A program made the position numbers and the translations under genes. A DNA stretch of 64,000 nt. Origin: WTFY01 sp965205275 (GTDB taxonomy: Bacteria > Pseudomonadota > Gammaproteobacteria > UBA4575). The stretch spans positions 868,001-932,000 of the forward strand of contig OZ242168.1 of the NCBI GenBank assembly GCA_965205275.1, read 5' to 3'. Below the pieces are notes generated by a model that was not told where the DNA came from, searched no databases, and was given only the letters and a program-made list of their open reading frames with translations. Shown one piece after another: positions 8,991 to 16,486 of this stretch (position 1 is the first letter of the stretch; every line of letters begins with the position of its first letter).

Positions 8991-9880
8991 CGATTCTCTA
9001 TCCAGGCCCACTGACCATTTGGGTTACATTCCAAAAACCAGAACTTTCCGTCGGGGTCCTGCACTAAATCAATTGCCCCAAATCGGAGAGATTGTGACTG
9101 CACGATTCGAACACATTTATTTGCCACATCTTCGGGCAAATCAATGACCTCATGACGAAGGTGTGGGTTCGACCCACGTCTCCAATCGACTTTAGTTTCT
9201 TCCCTCTCCTGTGAGTGAATAGCGACAGCAAATATTTGATTTCCAACAACAGTAACTCGAATATCTGTAGCCTTGGGTATCTGACGTTGGAAAATAACAG
9301 GGCAGACGGAAATAGAGGCGCGATCTTCGTCTGTTAACATATCAATACTAGAGGTGAATATGACCTTCTCAAAATCATCGGCTTCTACCAAGGCTTGTTT
9401 TAGTGGCTTCGCAACCAAGGTGAACTCTCGATTAATCTCTTGAACGGCTTCGATATCGTTGGTGATGATAGTTTCTGGTACATTGAAACCAATGTTGTGT
9501 GCAAGTCGAAGCTGCCGCGGTTTGTCTTCTGCAAGCAGAATGTCGTTCGGATGGCTAAACCAGCGACCACCGATACTGGCGTACAGAGCTCTCAGGAACG
9601 TATTCCATTCCGTCCATGCATAGTCACGATAAACGCCAAGAGTGTCCCTTGGCTGAAGAACCGCCGGGCGACGAAAGTACGCTACGGAGATAGAGTCAGT
9701 GTGAATATGCGAAAACGTATTTCTAATCTCGATAGTATTGAACAGTGGATTCAAGACAACGAGTGAATCAGTCATAACATCCGTATTCAGGCGGCTGAAT
9801 GCCAGATTTCGTTTATTCAATTCTCTTATTAGGAAATCAGTTGTCAAATCCCTTCGATTGGTTACTAGGAGGATTGACAT
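8954..9880 (-). CDS. MvdC/MvdD-like ATP-grasp RiPP maturase, C-terminus replaced
   Basis: ATP-grasp ligase related to the enzymes that make omega-ester or omega-amide macrocycles in microviridin-type peptides (graspetides). The N-terminal pre-ATP-grasp domain opens ILLVTNRRDLTTDFLIREL. A FRRP motif and WSHP-type GGRWFSHPNDILLAEDKPRQL follow. The ATP-grasp region has LVAKPLKQA, VCPVIFQRQIPKATDIRVTV and FGAIDLVQDPDGKFWFLE, with the metal-binding ECNPNGQW near residue 290. The family normally continues about 20-25 residues after 'WIENRTG', but here the frame turns into RTRPRTGG and stops inside the barrel remnant. The Glu and Asn metal ligands are retained, so activity is uncertain rather than excluded. 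The start lies 3 bp after the precursor stop. Confidence 0.82.
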   Translation of the reverse strand: MSILLVTNRRDLTTDFLIRELNKRNLAFSRLNTDVMTDSLVVLNPLFNTIEIRNTFSHIHTDSISVAYFRRPAVLQPRDTLGVYRDYAWTEWNTFLRALYASIGGRWFSHPNDILLAEDKPRQLRLAHNIGFNVPETIITNDIEAVQEINREFTLVAKPLKQALVEADDFEKVIFTSSIDMLTDEDRASISVCPVIFQRQIPKATDIRVTVVGNQIFAVAIHSQEREETKVDWRRGSNPHLRHEVIDLPEDVANKCVRIVQSQSLRFGAIDLVQDPDGKFWFLECNPNGQWAWIENRTGIRTRPRTGG

Positions 9881-9883
9881 GCT

Positions 9884-10174
9884 CTAACAGGTACCGAACT
9901 CCCCTGGTGTGATTTCATCATCACGTTCTCGCTGCACACGTGTTTTCGTGGAAAGCTCCAACGCATTGTCGTCGTCTGCCTCTGATTGAATATGCGTCTT
10001 AGTAATCATTTCAAGTGCTGTACTGTCACATTCTATAGCTGGCCGCGGCCCATTGATGGTATCCAGCATCCACATCGCTGTCTCCTCAGAATACCAGCCT
10101 CCGATTGGTTCAATCCCGGTGCGCGGAATTGCAAAACGGGCAAGGTAAGGCAACACATGCTCTTGACGGTCCAT
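9884..10174 (-). CDS. Candidate graspetide precursor peptide with two core repeats
   Basis: A 96-residue peptide directly upstream of the ATP-grasp gene. Residues 9-14 read PYLARF, close to the PFFARFL leader motif by which microviridin precursors are recognised (established for that family). The C-terminal third holds two 18-residue units: residues 53-70 beginning ALEMITKT and ending EADDDN, and residues 71-88 beginning ALELSTKT and ending ERDDEI. Each has a TxT pair followed by Q-x-E-x-D-D-D/E, that is hydroxyl donors then acidic acceptors, as expected for ester cross-links. The tail is TPGEFGTC. A TGGAG ribosome site precedes the ATG, and a TATAAT sequence lies on the minus strand at 10210-10215. 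Assignment as a RiPP precursor is inference from motif plus neighbour. Confidence 0.72.
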   Translation of the reverse strand: MDRQEHVLPYLARFAIPRTGIEPIGGWYSEETAMWMLDTINGPRPAIECDSTALEMITKTHIQSEADDDNALELSTKTRVQRERDDEITPGEFGTC

Positions 10175-10332
10175 GGCTAAACTCCAGTTGATTGCATTGT
10201 CAAAATCCCATTATACGGCTTACGCTGAGCTATAGGTTAGCCGAGAACAACGAAATCAAGTAGCTTCATTGCGCTGCTTTGATCGGAACTTCACCCTCTT
10301 TCCAACTGCTCTGTTGAAAAAGCCTGTTCATA

Positions 10333-10361
10333 TTGACAATAGACAATTGTCGCTTTATATT
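10333..10361 (+). promoter_or_regulatory. higBA promoter with palindromic operator
   Basis: TTGACA (10333-10338) and TATATT (10356-10361) are separated by 17 bp. A perfect palindrome GACAATTGTC (10342-10351) sits in the spacer, well placed for HigA repression. The start ATG of higB is only 7 bases after the -10, so the transcript would begin at or next to the start codon. Confidence 0.7.
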
Positions 10362-10367
10362 GATTGC

Positions 10368-10646
10368 ATGATCAAGCACATCCGGCATCGTGGAGTGAAA
10401 CGCCTCTATGAGCGCGGAGACCGCAGCCAAATTCAGCCAGACATGATTGAAACGGTGGAGCATATCCTTGCGATTCTCGATACCGCAAAAACTGTTCAGG
10501 CACTCAGGTTACCGCGATATCGCTTACACCCGCTCAAAGGCAATGCCAAAGGGTATTGGTCTGTGACGGTCAAGGCTAACTGGCGGATCATTTTCCGGTT
10601 CAAAGATGGCGATGCTTACGATGTCGAGTTGGTCGATTACCACTAA
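10368..10646 (+). CDS. higB: HigB-type toxin (RelE superfamily mRNA interferase)
   Basis: A 92-residue protein, MIKHIRHRGVKRLYERGD, with the full HigB pattern: a central LRLPRYRLHPLKG, then GYWSVTVKANWRIIFRFKDGDAYDVELVDYH, which contains the conserved WRIIFRF strand and the terminal DYH. The family cleaves mRNA on the ribosome. The chosen ATG at 10368 fits the family N-terminus; the longer open frame upstream overlaps the promoter. It is followed by higA after 17 bp. The module appears intact, unlike the two other toxin-antitoxin pairs nearby. Confidence 0.92.
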   Translation: MIKHIRHRGVKRLYERGDRSQIQPDMIETVEHILAILDTAKTVQALRLPRYRLHPLKGNAKGYWSVTVKANWRIIFRFKDGDAYDVELVDYH

Positions 10647-10663
10647 ATGAAAGGAGAAGAACG

Positions 10664-10957
10664 ATGCCGATGAAAAACCCTCCCCATCCGGGCCGCGTTG
10701 TCCGGCAGGACTGCATTGAGGCTCTGGAGCTTAGCGTGACCCGGGCGGCGGCGATCCTGGGTGTGACGCGTCAGGCTCTGAACAATATCGTCAACCAGAA
10801 GTCGGGTATTTCAGCGGAAATGGCCATTCGTTTCGAGAAGGCTGGCTGGTCGACTGCCGATTGCTGGGTAGCAATGCAGGCCGCCTATGATCTTGCACAG
10901 GCTCGTCAGTGTGAAGATGATATCCACGTCAAGCACTACCAAGCACGACTAGCCTAG
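10664..10957 (+). CDS. higA: HigA antitoxin (XRE helix-turn-helix)
   Basis: A 97-residue antitoxin, MPMKNPPHPGRVVRQDCIEAL, with the HigA helix-turn-helix LSVTRAAAILGVTRQALNNIVNQKSGIS and the typical EMAIRFEKAGWSTADCWVAMQAAYDLAQAR. It binds HigB and represses the operon. A strong ribosome site, AAAGGAGAA, is 6-8 bases before the ATG. Encoded after the toxin, as usual for hig modules. Confidence 0.93.
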   Translation: MPMKNPPHPGRVVRQDCIEALELSVTRAAAILGVTRQALNNIVNQKSGISAEMAIRFEKAGWSTADCWVAMQAAYDLAQARQCEDDIHVKHYQARLA

Positions 10958-11117
10958 ACTGGATGGGCTGTCTGTAGATAAGTTATGCATGTTAGTTTCT
11001 AACTAATTGTATTTATTAGTAAATACTGGAACGCTCGTTGCTCATTTTGCCTGACAATGCTGGACCATTCATAACTGAATCCCGCAAAAACCCCGCACGA
11101 TTACGCGTCGTGTCTCT

Positions 11118-11237
11118 ATGACTACCAAGAATATTACAGACAAGTACCACCGTATGCTCAATGCCTTGACGAGCAGGGAGTTCAACAACTTTGCACTGTT
11201 CTCATGCTCCGACGCTGAGCCTTCCACCTTGCTGTGA
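11118..11237 (+). pseudogene. Short N-terminal gene fragment
   Basis: A 39-codon frame, MTTKNITDKYHRML, then LTSREFNNFALFSC, resembling the start of a small conserved plasmid/island protein that I recall only by pattern ('EFNNFALFSCFVNGEP'). It breaks off after FSCSDAEPS and overlaps the 3' end of the antisense antitoxin gene. Probably a broken remnant. No function assigned. Confidence 0.35.
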
Positions 11238-11531
11238 TCGGGACTGCCGAATGACAATCTCCACATCACGCCCCAGCACCGTTAGAAGGCGCAACAGACG
11301 TTCCATGGAATACTCACGAAAGCTTCCTCGCAGCAGGCGCGAGACGTCAGGCTGAGACAGACCCAATAACCTTGCCGCTTCGGCCTGTTTGAGACCGCGC
11401 TGGCGAATGATCCCATCAATGCGGGCAACAAGTTCCGCTTTCAACAGGTGAGCATCAGCGTCGGGATACCCAAGATCCGCAAACACGTTACCACTGCCAT
11501 GTTCAATCTTCGTTTCTTTCGTCTGCATCAA
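11202..11531 (-). CDS. XRE-family antitoxin
   Basis: A 109-residue helix-turn-helix protein. Residues about 45-75 read RQRGLKQAEAARLLGLSQPD followed by VSRLLRG, a clear XRE domain, then REYSMERLLRLLTVLGRDVEIVI, typical of the COG5606 antitoxins paired with RelE-like toxins. It lies just downstream of a degraded RelE-like toxin gene (the toxin stop is 2 bp before its start). The antitoxin frame is complete. Confidence 0.87.
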   Translation of the reverse strand: MMQTKETKIEHGSGNVFADLGYPDADAHLLKAELVARIDGIIRQRGLKQAEAARLLGLSQPDVSRLLRGSFREYSMERLLRLLTVLGRDVEIVIRQSRSQQGGRLSVGA

Positions 11532-11532
11532 T

Positions 11533-11901
11533 CTACCCTTCGTTATATGTATCCCTGTAGTGCTGCTCTGCCGCCTTCAACCTGTGCTTGATCAAATCAA
11601 TCTCCGGCTTCGGTGTCTTGGCGCCCTGCTTAGCCTTTTCTGGAAGGCATGCAGAACATACACGGCTGTCTTGAACCGGACCGTGTATACGGTCCGCTAG
11701 GTATTCCCGTCGTATCTTGAGACCACCTCATAAGACACCGGAACCTAATCCAGTGAGAGGTTTGGCGTCGCGATGCTTGAAACCAATCTGGGCCTGATAC
11801 ACCGCAAAACCTACCCAGTCCTGCACAGAGTCTGGAAATTTCTTCAGATCCTCTTTGCTCGAGCCTACCCACTCAACAGGCTTTAACACCTCATTAGTCA
11901 T
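11533..11901 (-). pseudogene. RelE/ParE-family toxin with several inactivating changes
   Basis: It starts at ATG 11901 as MTNEVLKPVEWVGSSKEDLK and follows the family through FPDSVQDWVGFAVYQAQIGF and PLTGLGSG. A one-base insertion then shifts the frame. In the restored frame the next segment would read VVSRYDGNT with a TAC-to-TAG nonsense change. A further one-base loss before the C-terminal GAKTPKPEIDLIKHRLKAAEQHYRDTYNEG restores the first frame. Three independent lesions mean the toxin is long dead, while the antitoxin behind it is intact. Confidence 0.8.
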
Positions 11902-11940
11902 GTTAGATTATAGTGGTTCCGCCATACCTGTGCAACTTTG

Positions 11941-12163
11941 TCAAGCCCCCCGGGTATGTACCAGGTGTTGAGAGAGAGTTGAAGCGATGGTTTCCGGCAC
12001 AGGCGGCCGGTGATCCAGGGATTGATGGGGCCTGATGTGGTTATATTGATGGATCCATTGTGCAATCACAGCCTGAGCTTCATCCAATGAGTAAAAGACT
12101 TCCGGGTTCAGCACTTCATGTCTGAGCGTCCCATTGAACCGTTCGTTGTATCCGTTCTCCCAG
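11941..12163 (-). pseudogene. IS3-family transposase C-terminal fragment
   Basis: The frame reads WENGYNERFNGTLRHEVLN, then EVFYSLDEAQAVIAQWIHQYNHIRPHQSL and RPPVPET. This is the Glu-containing end of an IS3 (IS2/IS407-like) integrase core. It is cut at 12164/12165 by the left end of the IS21 element, whose terminal sequence supplies the first residues of the apparent ORF. Confidence 0.8.
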
Positions 12164-12258
12164 GTGTTAGCTGCAATGTAAAGATGACCCACTTCTGCAA
12201 CTGAAAGTTGACCCCCCTGGATTACTCTCGGCTCAAGCCATACAGGGGAGGAGCCGGG

Positions 12259-13295
12259 ATGTTACACGAGGAGGGGGTGATGGAGATTTGGATATTGCAT
12301 CGGCAAGGGGTAGGGATACGGGCGATTGCCCGGCAAGTGGGGGTATCGCGCAATACGGTACGCAAGTATATGCGTGCGGACAAGAAGCCGCGGTACGCGA
12401 AGCGTGCGGTCCGGGGATCCAGGCTGGATCCCTACAAGTCGTATATACAGGAGCGGTTGGCGGCGGCTTGTCCGCAATGGATCCCGGCGCCGGTGATGGA
12501 GCGGGAGCTTCGCGCCAGGCGGGGTATGCAGGCAGCCTTCGGCTGCTGCAGTATTATATGGCGGGGTTGCGGCCTGCGATAAAGGCGGACCCGGTAGTAC
12601 GGTTTGAGACGGGTCCGGGTGTACAGATGCAGGTGGACTGGGGGGTGTTTCGGCGCGGCAGGGATGCATTGTCGGCGTTTGTGGCGACCTTGGGCTGGAG
12701 TCGTTACACGTATGTGGAATTTGTCACCGATGAGCGTTTTGAGACGCTCAGGCGCTGTCATGAGCAGGCCTTTGCCTACTTTGAGGGCGTGCCTGGGGAG
12801 GTGCTGTACGACAACATGAAGACGGTGGTCCAGCAGCGCAATGCCTACGGGACCGGTTTGCACCGCTTTCATCCTGGTTTGTGGGAGATGGCCAGGCGGT
12901 TAGGATTCAGGCCGCGGTTATGCCAGCCATATCGTGCCAGGACGAAGGGCAAGGTGGAGCGATTCATCCGGTATCTGCGCTACAGTTTTTATGTACCGCT
13001 GGTGGCGCAGCTCCGGCAGGCGGGTCTGGTACTGGATGTGGAGACGGCCAACATGGAGGTTCTGAAGTGGTTGCGCGACGTGGCCAATGTGCGTATTCAT
13101 ACGGTGACAGAGGAACAACCGGCGGTGCGCTGGAGACAGGAACGTGCGGTGCTGCAGGCCTACACCCCGCCGAGGGCTGAGGTCATTCCCCTGCCGACAG
13201 AGACGGGGTTGTGTATCCCGAATACGTACGCGCGCGAGCCCCTGCATCATGCCCTGTCGGTGTATGAAGCGCTGCTCAGGGAGGGATCGGCATGA
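12259..13295 (+). pseudogene. IS21 transposase IstA, frameshifted
   Basis: It starts at MLHEEGVMEIWILHRQG with the N-terminal helix-turn-helix IRAIARQVGVSRNTVRKYMR. Near 12515 the frame changes: the first frame ends RELRARRG, and the next frame resumes at YAGSLRLLQYYMAGL. A single G missing from a G run explains it. The catalytic core is otherwise intact: VQMQVDWGVF (Asp), VLYDNMKTVV (Asp) and GKVERFIRYLR (Glu). The stop overlaps the istB start by 4 bases. Unless the shift is bypassed, the transposase is inactive. Confidence 0.82.
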
Positions 13296-14074
13296 ACCTG
13301 CAAGCCGAACGGATGGACGCATTGTGTGCGACCCTGAAGCTGTCCGGTCTGGCCGCGGAGTACGATGCGCTGGCCCAGTGGGCGAGCGAGCGCGAGTGCA
13401 GCTACCGGGATTATCTGGAGCAATGTCTGAAGTCGGAGCAGCAGTACCGCCAGCAGCGAACGCGCAGTGTGTTGCTGAAAATGGCCGGCTTCCCGGCGAT
13501 CAAGCGACTGGAAGCGTACGACTTCACGTTTGCCGTCGGCGCCCCCAGAAAGCAGATTGAGAGCCTGGCTTCGCTGAGCTTTATTGCGCGCAAGGAAAAT
13601 ATCGTCTTGCTCGGACCCAGCGGGGTCGGCAAAACGCATGTCGCCATTGCACTCGGCTACCTGGCCACCCTGGCGGGCCTGAAAACCCGTTTCATGACGG
13701 CCGCCGATCTGCTGTTGCAACTCGACACGGCACAACGACAGGGCCGCCTGAAACCAACCCTGCAGCGCAGCGTCAACGGACCCAGCCTGCTCATCATCGA
13801 CGAAATCGGATACCTGCCCATGACCCGCGAACAGGCCAACCTGTTCTTCCAGATCATCGCTCAACGCTATGAAAAAGGCTCCCTCATCCTGACCTCCAAC
13901 CTGTCCTTCGGCCAATGGGATGAAACCTTCGCCGGCAATACCGCTTTAACCTCTGCCATGCTGGATCGTATCTTACATCACGCGCATGTCATTCAAATCA
14001 AAGGCGATAGCTATCGCCTCAAGGAAAAAAGAAAGGCCGGCCTGATACCATCGGACGGCGCGCACAAAACCTAA
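13292..14074 (+). CDS. IS21 helper ATPase IstB
   Basis: A 260-residue DnaC-like AAA+ ATPase that assists IstA in target selection. Walker A is LGPSGVGKTHVAIALG near residue 110, and Walker B is SLLIIDEIGYLPM near residue 168. SNLSFGQWDETF with sensor 1 and a C-terminal RLKEKRKAG follow. Complete frame; start overlaps the istA stop (ATGA). Confidence 0.93.
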   Translation: MNLQAERMDALCATLKLSGLAAEYDALAQWASERECSYRDYLEQCLKSEQQYRQQRTRSVLLKMAGFPAIKRLEAYDFTFAVGAPRKQIESLASLSFIARKENIVLLGPSGVGKTHVAIALGYLATLAGLKTRFMTAADLLLQLDTAQRQGRLKPTLQRSVNGPSLLIIDEIGYLPMTREQANLFFQIIAQRYEKGSLILTSNLSFGQWDETFAGNTALTSAMLDRILHHAHVIQIKGDSYRLKEKRKAGLIPSDGAHKT

Positions 14075-14514
14075 CCGGGTGGGTCAATTTTAAGTTGCAG
14101 CTCTATAGCTAAAGTGGGTCAGTTTTCAGTTGCAGTTGACACCTGATCATCGAATGGGACTCACAAGGCGAGATGCGGACCCTTGTGGACGAGATACAGA
14201 AAATCCCGCCAAGGGGCATCGGAGATGCCCCCTTGTTCGCCACACGGCAAGGCAAGCCCTACATCGATGCACTGGGACGTTGCAATGCCTTCGACAGCCT
14301 GTGGCAGCGATTCATGGACAAGGTGATGAATACGACCCGGGTCACCGAGCGCTTTCAGGAACGGGATCTGCGGGCCAAGGTGGCCAGCGAATCAAACAGC
14401 CTGGTCGAGGCTTCTGAACGCCTGGGTCATGCGGACACCGCGATCACTCAACGGGTGTATCGGCGTAAGCCGGTTCGGGTGCAACCCCTTAAAAAAAAGC
14501 AGGCCAATACGATT

Positions 14515-14545
14515 CTATTGGACAATGAGGCATCTATTGGACAAC
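14515..14545. repeat. CTATTGGACA repeats near the att site
   Basis: CTATTGGACA occurs twice here (14515-14524 and 14533-14542) and once at 5780-5789, close to the middle att-like repeat. Short repeats flanking both ends of an element next to its att core could be integrase arm sites. This is inference from position only. Confidence 0.35.
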
Positions 14546-14579
14546 AGCCTTCTCAGGGTAGCCGTAAGTCATTGAAAAA

Positions 14580-14656
14580 TGGCGCGCCCGGAGAGATTCG
14601 AACTCCCGACCGCCTGGTTCGTAGCCAGGTACTCTATCCAGCTGAGCTACGGGCGC
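14580..14656 (-). tRNA. tRNA-Arg (anticodon ACG)
   Basis: Seventy-seven nucleotides on the minus strand, with the 5' acceptor strand GCGCCCG pairing with CGGGCGC and an encoded CCA at 14582-14580. The D arm AGCTCAGCTGGATAGAG, the anticodon stem-loop CTGGCTACGAACCAG with anticodon ACG, and the T arm GGGAGTTCGAATCTCCC-like stem are all present. The gene is intact and serves as the integration site for the 5.6-14.6 kb element. Confidence 0.95.
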
Positions 14657-14826
14657 AAAAAACAAGTATAACTTAAGCAGTCAACATAAAACGCTTTTGC
14701 ATCATGGTACTCTTGTTGCTGCTAATTCCCTGCTTTCTGCAGCACTTGTATGCTCCACACTGACCTTAAACAATTAGAGTGCTTTGATACAAAAAGTGGA
14801 GATTATAGCGAACATGTCGATTCAAA

Positions 14827-14856
14827 TTACATATATTAACAGGTATTCGATATACT
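14827..14856 (+). promoter_or_regulatory. Likely promoter of tRNA-Ser
   Basis: TTACAT (14827-14832) and TATACT (14851-14856) are separated by 18 bp, ending 17 bases before the tRNA. The -10 is good and the -35 is weak. Confidence 0.45.
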
Positions 14857-14873
14857 CTTACCTGCTTGGAGAA

Positions 14874-14966
14874 GGAGAGGTGCCAGAGTGGTCGAATGGG
14901 GCTCCCTGCTAAGGAGTTGTCTGAGTAATCCTTGGACCGTGGGTTCGAATCCCACTCTCTCCGCCA
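14874..14966 (+). tRNA. tRNA-Ser (anticodon GCT)
   Basis: Ninety-three nucleotides, class II with a long variable arm. Acceptor GGAGAGG pairs with TCTCTCC, discriminator G and an encoded CCA end at 14966. The anticodon stem-loop CTCCCTGCTAAGGAG gives GCT. The T arm is GTGGGTTCGAATCCCAC. It is the integration site of the second island. Confidence 0.95.
14954..14966 (+). repeat. Candidate att core at the tRNA-Ser 3' end
   Basis: The last 13 bases of the tRNA (ACTCTCTCCGCCA) recur at 26297-26309, just beyond the start of an intact integrase gene. This fits attL and attR of an island of about 11.3 kb. Confidence 0.6.
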
Positions 14967-15022
14967 TTTAATACCATTATCTTGTTGATTTATAAGTATT
15001 TATAATTTATTTACCTTTCCAA

Positions 15023-15043
15023 GGTCTTACAGATAGTCTTACT
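15023..15043 (+). repeat. Candidate integrase arm sites, left
   Basis: GGTCTTAC, five bases, GTCTTACT. The same arrangement (GGTCTTAC, five different bases, GTCTTACT) is found at 26156-26176 near the other end of the island. Paired GTCTTAC repeats near both att ends are what integrase arm sites look like. This reading is inferred. Confidence 0.45.
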
Positions 15044-15207
15044 ATAATGCATTGCTGGCGGTTCTTCGCCCGAGCGGGTTCCAAACTTCAGGGCTGCGTC
15101 GTGGCGGGTCATTTCTCCTGCGGCCGCCTGCCGATTTTGCGAAACAGATTCAGACTCAACCAGGCATTTGAACCGCCCCGGGTATTCCGGAGACTCATTA
15201 GTTTGAG

Positions 15208-16116
15208 TCAAGCCGCCATGGCTGACCCTTCCAGTTGTTGATAGTACTCGATTTCTTTTTCAGCCGGTGGCACGTTGCCAATCGGTTCGAGAATTCGTCG
15301 GTTGTTGAACCAGTCCACCCAAGTTAAAGTTGCAAATTCAACGTCTTCGATATTTCGCCAGGGATCTTGCTGTCGGATGACTTCGGTCTTGTACAAACCG
15401 TTGATGGTCTCAGCCAACGCATTGTCGTAGGAATCGCCGACGCTGCCGACCGATGAATCGATGCCAGCATCAGCCAATCGTTCGGCGTAACGAATCGACA
15501 GGTATTGAACACCGCGGTCACTGTGGTGAATCAGGCCGTGCTGGCCGTTCACCGAACGCGCATACAGCGCTTGCTCCAGGGCATCCAAAGCCAGATCGGA
15601 TCGTAGCGAAGTCGACACTCGCCAGCCGACAATGCGGCGGGCAAAGGCGTCGATCACGAAGGCTACGTAGACAAATCCCCGCCAGGTTGCGACGTACGTC
15701 AGATCGGCAACCCACAAGGCATTCGGCCGCGACACCGTAAAGTCTCGCTGCACACGATCCAACGGCCGCTCCGAGGTCTCGTCCGGCAACGTCGTCTTAA
15801 TGCGCCGACCTCGCACCACGCCGTGCAAACCCAGCTCTCGCATCAAGCGAGCCACGGTACAACGCGCCACGACAACGCCTTCACGCTGCAGCTGGCGCCA
15901 GACCTTGCGAATCCCGTAGACGCGGTAATTGTCTTCCCACACGCGTTCTATCTCGCCTCTCAGCCAGGCATCAACTCGCGCCCGATCCGAGCGGCGATCC
16001 GGAGGTCGCTGCAATACTTTGTGCGCGTAATACGTCGATGGGGCAATCGGCAATACCGCGCAGATCGGCTCAACCCCAAATCGCTCTTTATGACCGTCAA
16101 TATAAGTAACCATCAC
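15208..16116 (-). CDS. IS3-family transposase OrfB
   Basis: A 302-residue integrase core: VADLTYVATW (Asp), HSDRGVQYLS (Asp) and NALAETINGLYKTE (Glu), preceded by YGIRKVWRQLQREGV. The start region overlaps the orfA stop. The sequence is parallel to OrfB of copy A but diverged, so the two elements arrived separately. Confidence 0.93.
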   Translation of the reverse strand: MMVTYIDGHKERFGVEPICAVLPIAPSTYYAHKVLQRPPDRRSDRARVDAWLRGEIERVWEDNYRVYGIRKVWRQLQREGVVVARCTVARLMRELGLHGVVRGRRIKTTLPDETSERPLDRVQRDFTVSRPNALWVADLTYVATWRGFVYVAFVIDAFARRIVGWRVSTSLRSDLALDALEQALYARSVNGQHGLIHHSDRGVQYLSIRYAERLADAGIDSSVGSVGDSYDNALAETINGLYKTEVIRQQDPWRNIEDVEFATLTWVDWFNNRRILEPIGNVPPAEKEIEYYQQLEGSAMAA

Positions 16117-16436
16117 TTCAGTCGGCGGTCGAGCTCCGCCTGGGCGAAAAAAGCCGAGGCAGTACGCAATATCTCATTGGCACGCTTCAGCTCCCGATTC
16201 TCCCGCTCCAATGCCTTGAGTCGCTCACGATCTTCTGTCGTTTGACCACCGCGTCGACCTTGATCCGTCTCAGCACGGCGTACCCAACTTCGCAGAGTCT
16301 CCGGCGTACAGCCAATCTTCTTCGCTATGGAACACATCGCCGACCACTGCGAGGAATACTCTCGCTCATGTTCGAAAACCATGCGCACCGCTCGTTCCCG
16401 CACTTCCGGGGAATATCTGTTTGTTTTGCTCATCAC
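16113..16436 (-). CDS. IS3-family transposase OrfA
   Basis: A 107-residue helix-turn-helix protein: YSPEVRERAVRMVFEHEREY, recognition segment IGCTPETLRSWVRRAE, leucine-rich helix LERENRELKRANEILRTAS, ending FFAQAELDRRLK. Intact. Confidence 0.93.
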   Translation of the reverse strand: MMSKTNRYSPEVRERAVRMVFEHEREYSSQWSAMCSIAKKIGCTPETLRSWVRRAETDQGRRGGQTTEDRERLKALERENRELKRANEILRTASAFFAQAELDRRLK

Positions 16437-16486
16437 TCCATCCTCTCAAGAAATGGAGTCTCCGGTAAACCCGGGGCGGTTCAATT

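Larger units (their letters stand above)
12165..14141 (+). mobile_element. IS21-family element with frameshifted istA
   Basis: About 1977 bp. The ends are related: TGTTAGCTGCAATGTAAAG at the left and, inverted at the right, TGTCAACTGCAACTGAAAA. Internal repeats of the TGCAACTGAAAGTTGACC kind are typical of IS21 multiple terminal repeats. It carries istA and istB. No direct target repeat is visible. The left flank is an IS3 fragment and the right flank an integrase fragment. Confidence 0.82.
14143..14676 (+). pseudogene. Tyrosine recombinase C-terminal fragment next to tRNA-Arg
   Basis: The frame begins at the IS21 right end with LIIEWDSQGEMRTLVDEIQ and continues RGIGDAPLFATRQGKPYI to ASERLGHADTAITQRVYRR. 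This keeps the LGH-x-x-x-x-T and catalytic Tyr of phage-type integrases, but the Arg-containing half is gone. The open frame runs on antisense through the tRNA-Arg gene to a stop at 14676; that last part is not family-conserved. Position beside tRNA-Arg marks it as the integrase of the tRNA-Arg element, decapitated by the IS21 insertion. Confidence 0.75.
15169..16483 (-). mobile_element. IS3-family element (IS51-like group), copy B
   Basis: A 1315-bp complete element with terminal inverted repeats starting TGAACCGCCCCGG and a 3-bp ATT target duplication on both sides (15166-15168 and 16484-16486). Related to, but clearly distinct from, copy A at 5819. Both ORFs are intact, so it may be active. 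Confidence 0.93.

Noticed and set aside
14560..14676. ORF part reading GAPGEIRTPDRLVRSQVLYPAEL downstream of the integrase fragment
   Set aside because: This is the antisense translation of the tRNA-Arg gene, a well-known artefact, and not a protein domain.
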